Shown here in pieces: positions 57,120-64,000 of a stretch of DNA of 64,000 nucleotides (positions within the stretch are counted from its first letter, which is position 1; the number at the start of each line of letters is the position of its first letter). Origin of the DNA: Corylus avellana (Eukaryota; Streptophyta; Magnoliopsida; Fagales; Betulaceae). Made by a program: the position numbers and the translations under genes. A model generated the notes under the pieces. The model worked only from the letters and a program-made list of their open reading frames with translations, did not search any database and was not told the origin of the DNA. The DNA is taken from NCBI RefSeq assembly GCF_901000735.1, contig NC_081551.1, positions 4,110,610 through 4,174,609 of the forward strand, in the 5' to 3' direction.

Positions 57120-58030
57120 CTCTTTAGAAAAGGGGGGTATCTGATGTTGAGGTGTGAAGCGGGTTATCTGGTTTTGAAGAAAAGGGGTTAAGGAAAAGTG
57201 ATCAACATGCACCACGAAGCTGATGTCACATGTGTAGTGGTCAATTTTTTGGGGCTAACAGACAAGTGATCAACTCCTAAGGGGGTTTTGAAGAAAAGGG
57301 GTTAAGGAAAAGTGATCAACATGCACCACGAAGCTGATGTCACATGTGTAGTGGTCAATTTTTTGGGGTTAACAGACAAGTGATCAACTTCTAAGGGGGA
57401 TATCTGATTTCAAGGAAAGGGATTAAGGAAAAGTAATCAACAACATGAAGCTGATGTCACAAGTGTAGTGGTCGATTGTTTGGGNNNNNNNNNNNNNNNN
57501 NNNNNNNNNNNNNNNNNNNNNNNNNNNNNNNNNNNNNNNNNNNNNNNNNNNNNNNNNNNNNNNNNNNNNNNNNNNNNNNNNNNNGGTTAAAGAAAAGTGA
57601 TCAACTCCAAGAAGCTGATGTCACATGTGTAGTGGTCAATGTTTTGGGGTTATGGAAAAGTGATCAACTACTAAAAGGGGGATATTCGATTTCAAGGAAA
57701 TCGGTTGAGGAAAAGTGATCAACACCATGAAGCGCTGATGTCACATGTGTAGTACTACTGGTCAATTTTTTGGGGTTATTGGAAATGTGATTAACTCCTA
57801 ATTGGGGGGAACTGATGTCATGGAAAGGGGTTAAGATAAAGTGATCAACAATATGTAGCTGATGTCACATGTGTAGTGGTCAATTTTTTTCTAATAGAAT
57901 TATATTAATTTCTCCACATCTCACGATGTTGCATAAGATTGTTGTATTTTGATCATATACACATGTCACATAGATAGCTACCTGATCTGATGTTGATGGA
58001 AAGGGATCGAGGAAAAGTGATCAACACCGG
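57120..58030. repeat. Tandem array of about 115-bp units
   Basis: At least six units share AAGGAAAAGTGATCAACA, GCTGATGTCACATGTGTAG and TGGTCAATTTTTTGGGG. Two adjacent units begin GTTTTGAAGAAAAGGGG at 57171 and 57285, a period of 114, and are almost identical. Later units are more diverged (57407, 57585, 57680, 57805). A 100-N gap interrupts the array. It lies about 260-1170 bases upstream of the membrane-protein pseudogene. Confidence 0.88.
57485..57584. other. Assembly gap (100 N)
   Basis: Run of N within the tandem array. The size is probably nominal. Confidence 0.99.
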
Positions 58031-58099
58031 TGAATATGATCAAAATAGTTTCAACTGCAATATGAGAGTAAGATGGAGGTAAGCTCAAATCTCATCTAC

Positions 58100-59490
58100 A
58101 TTTCCACCGAATAAATTTTGATAATTTGGTAGCAGGGGTGGACCCACTTGTAAGGATGGAGCCAAAAATTTTAAAATTCCTCTTAAAATATATAATTTTA
58201 TGAATTTGTCATTCCAAAATTTTTTGTTTAATTAATTAGTTTCATTTGATTTTTGCATTCCTGTCGTATTTTCTTAACTGTAGTGGTTTTTTTTTTTCTC
58301 AGATTCCCCATTCTTTTTTCTTTCCTGCTTGAAAATTTGGGAAAAAAAAATCACCCATCATTCCAAATTACAGTGAGTAAATTAACAATCAGAGAAGGAA
58401 ATGTAACGCCATCATGAATTTTTTAACGGGATCCTCAAAAGATTCTTGGCACCCAATTATGACTTTTGATACAACTTCTTAAAGTACCTGCTGAACTTTT
58501 TCTCACTTATTCATGGCATAGTCACTTGGACACCGTTTGCCAACAGCTAATTACTATTCATAAAAAAAAAAAAAATCAATTCTCTAACATTCTTATTTTT
58601 TTAGGAGTGTTAATGTTGTTATAGTTTGCGGTTATTGTCTTGTTACGGTTAGCGATTATTGACAAAAACCGCTAATCGTACCGGTTATTAAATTTTACTA
58701 ACCGCAACCGTAACCGCCGGTTAGCGGTTAGTAAAACATGTAACTGCCCGTTATAACCGCTTTTTTAAAATTGGATGTTTTGGGCTTTTTTTGGACTTTT
58801 TTTTGGGCTTCTTGGGCTTTCTTAAGAAAAACATATAACCAATTTTCAGTTTTGCACTTTTTTTTTGGGATCACTGTAGCATTTTTACCTCGTTTGTTTT
58901 TTTGCATTTTTAGTGTCTTCTTGGACTAAATTGCTATAAAAAGAACCCATATTGAAAAAATCAAAAATATTTGATCCCAAATTTACATTTACTTGTACTT
59001 TTTTTAAAAAAAATTCCTTAAATATAAATTATAACCTGTTAAAATTTAATATGATTAACTTGAATAAAGCATTTGAATTGTCATTGAATTATATGATTAA
59101 GTATTGATCTTATATATTTATATTATTCATATGCATATATGTATAATTATAATTTATAACATATATAGACTTATAAGTTTATAACATACATTGGAACTAA
59201 GTCTCTAGTTACTTAATTGTTATATTAGTATGAATTAGTATACTTATGATTTATGTCATATTATATATGTATAATTTGTTATTATATAATCATACAAATT
59301 AGAATGATAACACATTAATACTTTAATTGTGGCTATAAGTAACACATTGTTTAATCCAATGTCAATTACTTAATTTGATATTATACGAATCACATTATTA
59401 TTGTACATTAATAATATGATTAATTTTAATAAGTATTTGAATTGTTATTGAATCATATGATTAAGTATTGATCTTATACATTTATATTAT
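58100..59490. other. Gene-free AT-rich DNA with short repeats
   Basis: GCGGTTA/TAACCGC words cluster at 58625-58775 (for example GTAACCGCCGGTTAGCGGTTA), resembling a decayed hAT-type element. A stretch of about 60-80 bases around TGATTAAGTATTGATCTTATA occurs at about 59040-59120 and again at about 59410-59490, a direct repeat 369 bases apart. No gene was seen. Confidence 0.55.
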
Positions 59491-59590
59491 NNNNNNNNNN
59501 NNNNNNNNNNNNNNNNNNNNNNNNNNNNNNNNNNNNNNNNNNNNNNNNNNNNNNNNNNNNNNNNNNNNNNNNNNNNNNNNNNNNNNNNNN
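59491..59590. other. Assembly gap (100 N)
   Basis: Run of N at the inner border of the right arm of the inverted repeat. Confidence 0.99.
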
Positions 59591-60750
59591 ATTCCAAAAG
59601 TTGTTTAGCCCAAACTTAAATATCCAATTAATTACACTAGTCATTGTAGTCAAGACACCCGAAAATCTAGTAAAAGAAAATCAACGAACATGAATGTTCA
59701 TTTAGCATTCTTCTAAAAAGAGGAGATATGCTATTTAGCATGAGAAGTGATAAATTATCTAAACAAGTAATATCCTCAATTCACTTTAAATCATTATTAA
59801 TTAAAAAGTAAATAAAAGTTAAATACAAATTAAACATGCCACGTCAGCTGAAAATACTTAAAAATACTAAAAAGTACTTAACACTTCCAACCCTATACTT
59901 GCACTTTTTAACGCCACCTATTACCGTCAGATTTTGAACTGGCATGAGTACCTTCCGCAACAAGCCAAAATCCATGCTCTAAATTCGGCCAAAGCTCAAG
60001 CAAAATGGACGACAATAATAATAATAGTAATAATCTCAACCCATTTGAGGCCAACCGAGAAATTTCTCAAAAGGCACCCATTTTTGGCCACAAGCCAAAA
60101 TAACCCAAGGAAGAACTCAAGCAAAACACCAACCATACTAGAAGGAAAAAACTTGTAATTGATGTAATAAAAAGTTAGGTGTTTTCTTTGTGTTTTTCTA
60201 GTCTTAGGTGGATATTATTTTATAAAAATTAAATGAAGAAAATAAAGGCTAGGTTTTTTTTTTTCTTTTTTTAAATAATATATATATAAAACTAAAAAAA
60301 AAAACACTATAAAAACAAATAACATTATCCCAACAAAGGTGTTTACTCTGTTTTTTGTTTGTTACGTAAAAGAAACGAGAGAGTGAAAACATTGTAAAAT
60401 AAAAGATAAGAGGGCTTGGTTTTTTATGGACAAAGTTTTCCTTCAAATTGGATTGGACTCGTTGGAGGAACTTCTTTAACTCAATTTATAAAAATGATAT
60501 GTGTCATTTTAACATGTGAGATGTACAAATTTTTTTAATAACAGGGACAAAGTTGAAATAAATAATATTAAAAATTCATGTACATCTCACATATTAAAAA
60601 AATGAAAACATGTCATTTTTATAAACTAGATTGTAAAAAGTTTCTCCAATCCAATTTGAAGGAAAATTTTGTTCCTCTTTTATATAGAGGCACGAAACTA
60701 CATATAGCCTCCTTTATTTTCATATTTTATACTTAATTTTTTTTATTAAG

Positions 60751-60786
<36 letters not shown>

Positions 60787-61372
60787 TCTTAGATTTGAAT
60801 TAAACTTGACCTTATCAAACTTAAATTTAATCCTCCATTCATATTTTAGCCCGTTTTAATAAAAAAAATTCTGATTCTATCCTTGTAACATATGGGAGGA
60901 GACGTGTTATCCTTCTTTGAATTTGGCATATTACAAAATCATCTCCAAAGTCATCCCCGTTGTTGCAGCATTTAACAATTAAGCATCTCCAGTAACTTAG
61001 CTAAAAGACCAATATTAGTTATATTTAGCTATTATTGTTATTTTTTTAGCTCCAACAAAATAACTTACCATTGGCTAGAATAGCTACAATGCTACAGTGA
61101 ATAGAAATTTAGAACTATTCATTATAGCACAATAGATGAATAAAATATTGTTTATTTTTCTTTTGTTTATTGTTTCTTTATTTCACATTCTTTCACCCAA
61201 CATCTTTTATTTCTTCTTCACATTTGCTACGTCTCTCTTTCAAACACAAAATTTATCTCTCGCTCACAAAATTTCTTCACACAGTTGGATGAAAAAATTG
61301 AATGCGGAAAAAAATTATTTCATGGAAACACAAGGAAGGAAACAAATCAATTGCAGTTGAATGAAAAAATTT
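59591..61372 (-). repeat. Large inverted repeat, right arm
   Basis: Reverse copy of 53655-55852, about 1.8 kb, with small length differences in A/T and TA runs. The spacer between the arms (about 55.9-59.6 kb) contains the broken membrane-protein gene and the tandem array. Confidence 0.85.
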
Positions 61373-61400
61373 AATGCAAAAAAAATTATTGCACAGAAAC

Positions 61401-61500
61401 NNNNNNNNNNNNNNNNNNNNNNNNNNNNNNNNNNNNNNNNNNNNNNNNNNNNNNNNNNNNNNNNNNNNNNNNNNNNNNNNNNNNNNNNNNNNNNNNNNNN
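61401..61500. other. Assembly gap (100 N)
   Basis: Run of N near the outer end of the right arm. Confidence 0.99.
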
Positions 61501-62470
61501 TGAATTTTATTTGTATTTAAATATAACCTTTAGCATGTCTTTTTATTGAAAGAGTGATAATTGATTTTTTAACATGATTATTTTAGTCTGTAATTAATAA
61601 AAAAAAAAAAAATGAAGATGCGTTTAAATTTTAAAATCAAAGATAATAAAGAACCCTGCGCATAACGCGAGTTATATGCTAGGGTATATATGTATAAATA
61701 GATACATAGATACTTCTTCTTCACTTTTGTAGAGGTAACCAAAAAGAATTTTCCTTCCAAAATGCTTCTTCTTCATTTTTGTAGAACACTTATCATATCA
61801 TTTTTGGATTTATCTTTGTGTATCTATGTATAAATTCTTCACGAGTGTAAATTAATTATTTTTATGTTTGTTTCTCTAGAAAGTTTCATTGTATTGAAAT
61901 ATAATAGGTATCACACCAATAAGATTTTATGTTTTAATTCATTTGAATATTTTATTAGATTTTTTTTTTCTTGGTTTTGTGATTTACTCAAATTTTCTAG
62001 CATTTTTGGAAGTATTGAAAGAAATTTATTTGATTGCATTAAATATTGAGTGAAATGTGTGTTTTATTTTGTATTAAAAAGAAGAGAGAAGATTTTGTTT
62101 ATTTTACTCTGTATTTTTTTTGAAATCATTAGAACTTTATGGATTTTATTTGTATTACAATATAATAAATATCACATCAACAATATTAGAGTTTCCTACT
62201 AACTTTCTATTAATATTTTGATCATCAGAATTCAAGTGTCCTTTTTGCTATTTTTATTTTTTATTTTATACTTTTCATTAAGTAAATGTTTGGTATATTT
62301 CAAAAATAAAAATAAAAAAAAATACATGTTTAGTACAGTAATTTACTGATGTATAACCTTTAGTATGTATTTTTACACATATATTTTAACTTATAATAAA
62401 AAGTAAGATGAGATGCGTTTAAGTTTTGAAATTAAATTATAATGAAGAATCGAACGTTACCTGGTAGCGG
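61501..62470. other. Gene-free AT-rich DNA
   Basis: Small internal duplications only. ATAACCTTTAGYATGT is followed by GATGCGTTTAARTTTT at 61525-61635 and again at 62350-62425. CTTCTTCTTCAYTTTTGTAGA is present twice near 61711 and 61765. No gene was seen. Confidence 0.55.
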
Positions 62471-62477
62471 GTTACGA

Positions 62478-62950
62478 TACTAATTAAGATAATTTATCAC
62501 TTCTCATGCTAAATAGCATATCTCCTCTTTTTAGAAGAATGCTAAATGAACATTCATGTTCGTTGATTTTCTTTTACTAGATTTTCGGGTGTCTTGACTA
62601 CAATGACTAGTGTAATTAATTGGATATTTAAGTTTGGGCTAAACAACTTTTGGAATGTCTCTAATGACTCCAACATAAAAGATTTTTTTCAAAAATGTTT
62701 TTTATATAATTTTTATTTTTTATTTTTTATTTTTCATGCAGGCAAAAAATATTAGTCATTATAAATGATTTTCATGTCAACAAAATATGAGTTATTTGGG
62801 GGCGTAGATACAAGAGGCGTAAGTCATTTTACACCTCTCGAATTAACATTAACATGCTCTTTCTTTTCTTTTCTTTTTTTTCTTTTTTTTTTTTCATAAA
62901 TATTTCTTATATATATATTTTTTTAATTTTTGGAAAATGCTTCGTTCCTC
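62478..62950 (+). repeat. Third copy of the inverted-repeat inner segment
   Basis: Matches 55690-56131 in direct orientation, from CTCATGCTAAATAGCATATC through TTCGGGTGTCTTGACTACAA to TTTTTGGAAAATGCTTCGTTCC. It also matches the inner end of the right arm in reverse. The same segment therefore exists at least three times in 7 kb. Confidence 0.85.
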
Positions 62951-63153
62951 CATCTGGTTCTTCCTCCATCATTCTATTTTTTAAATCACCATTTAATCTG
63001 GGCTTGTGGTCACGTTCAGGCCTAGTATAGTGTTAGGTCACATATGGACCTAACACTATCCTATTGTACCTTTATTTTCTTATGGTATATCGGTCTAGCA
63101 GATCGATTCGTCTTACCTGATTCCCAATTGCAAGGGAATCACACTATTGAATT

Positions 63154-63306
63154 CAAGGTATCGCTACCTTTTTTTTTTTTTTTTTTTTTCTTTTTTTTAC
63201 ATGTCTACACAAGAGGGGAATGGTAATTCGAATTAATAACCTCTGCTTTATAAAGCGTGATCTTCAGCCAATTGAGCTATCCCTTAGGGACCAAGGCATC
63301 GCTATC
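63154..63306 (-). mobile_element. tRNA-derived SINE
   Basis: The element proper is 63169-63291. Direct repeats CAAGGYATCGCTAYC at 63154-63168 and 63292-63306 (13 of 15 identical) flank it. On the minus strand the head reads GGTCCCTAAGGGATAGCTCAATTGGCTG, which contains a Pol III A box (TAGCTCAATTGG). A degenerate B box (AATTCGAAT) follows, and then a short body ending in an A-rich tail (T-run 63169-63198 on the plus strand). The tRNA resemblance stops after the B box and no cloverleaf closes, so it is a SINE and not a tRNA gene. Confidence 0.8.
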
Positions 63307-64000
63307 GAACAAGCAAGAGATTGTGCCTATCGACCGATGCCAACTCGACCAATTACGACAGTTGCAGTTGATACCGATATAGTTTCTAATAGACTAGAGG
63401 TCCTATATATGAGCCCCACCTATCCAATAATTTTGAAAAGTGAGACAATGAGAAAAGAATCAGGAAAAAATGTATAGCACTCGTGCATTTTTTTTTTTTT
63501 TTTTAAGACATCAATTCCCGAAAGGGCCAAAACCCTTCACTTCTCGGGTATATATGAGTAACTATGTAAAACATGAGAAATTTTACTAATTATTTTCAAG
63601 TATTCGTCACCAAATTTTTAATTTTTACTGCTTTCTTCGTTAAAAAAAAAAAAAAATCCATTTATTTAGTTATTAAATTAATCTTCCACTTTTTATTATA
63701 TTCTAATGTGAATAAAATTATTAACTAAGGTTATATAAAAAATTAATTATTTTCAGTGTAATTATAAAAAAAAATGTTTTATAATTACACCCTAATTAGA
63801 GTTGCTGGCCTTGGTCTAATCCTACAAATCCTTATTCACAATAGTTTCAATATTGATATATTATTATTTTCAAATCATGAAAATAATATTTAGTTATGAA
63901 ATTCTAATACCTCTTCGCTGGGTCAAATAATTAATGTGATCTTACTAACACAGTCAAGGTGCGTTGCTACAAACTTAAAATAAACCTTAATTTTTTTTAT
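63307..64000. other. Window end, nothing recognised
   Basis: A T-run at 63488-63505 precedes CCCGAAAGGGCCAAAACCCTT, which may be the 3' tail of another minus-strand retroelement. The remainder is AT-rich without coding signal. Confidence 0.45.

Noticed and set aside
57120..58030. CRISPR-like array
   Set aside because: A plant nuclear context with contiguous diverging units and no unique spacers. It is an ordinary tandem repeat.
63220..63291. tRNA gene on the minus strand
   Set aside because: The A box and a partial B box are present, but the acceptor and anticodon arms do not pair. Flanking direct repeats and an A tail show a SINE.

Overview
This window is nuclear DNA of a eudicot plant. 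It is AT-rich, with large introns, split house-keeping genes, mobile-element debris and five runs of N (18786-19035, 55045-55623, 57485-57584, 59491-59590, 61401-61500). The small membrane protein at 17.3 kb and the GGGTGGCC-type repeats remind me of woody rosids, perhaps Fagales. That placement is an impression from memory.

Gene layout, left to right: PPAN, a Brix-domain ribosome assembly factor (+, 360-4518); a U6 spliceosomal RNA gene with its own Pol III promoter (-, 6692-6791); an NPH3/RPT2-family BTB protein (+, 9568-13124); mitochondrial ribosomal protein uL23m (-, 13856-14377); a small four-helix membrane protein (-, 17324-17791); ROCK1, an ER nucleotide-sugar transporter (-, 21495-27511); ASN2-type asparagine synthetase (+, 30595-37247); an F-box protein (-, 37853-38614); a TLD-domain protein (-, 40886-44147); tRNA-Arg(ACG) (+, 44487-44559); and eIF3b (-, 46501-52084). 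All six multi-exon genes were assembled by hand. Exon lengths and phases close exactly, giving 338, 612, 328, 584, 372 and 714 residues. In Arabidopsis, as I remember it, ROCK1 (At5g65000) and ASN2 (At5g65010) are adjacent, and so are uL23m (At4g39880) and the TLD gene (At4g39870). The window therefore seems to preserve two ancestral neighbour pairs, one nested in the other.

The genes do not form a pathway. Several serve RNA and protein synthesis (PPAN, U6, uL23m, tRNA-Arg, eIF3b). The promoters of two of these carry motifs typical of that class: telo-boxes before PPAN and TGGGCY site II elements before uL23m.

Between the genes lie mobile elements, several with readable target-site duplications: a hAT element (8364-8813), a 5'-truncated LINE inside a ROCK1 intron (24589-25840), a 168-bp LINE tail inside an eIF3b intron (50332-50499), Harbinger-like MITEs (28556-29210, 39282-39597), a Mutator-like element (39659-40278) and a tRNA-derived SINE (63169-63291). 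A decayed pararetrovirus-like polyprotein fragment lies at about 19.9-20.7 kb. From about 53 kb the sequence is gene-poor. It holds a large inverted repeat, a frameshifted copy of the small membrane-protein gene and a tandem array of about 115-bp units. I found no convincing new biological system. The most interesting leads are the duplicated membrane-protein locus with tandem arrays upstream of both copies, the inverted-repeat block, the shortened U6 5' stem-loop, and the GC-AG intron in ROCK1.
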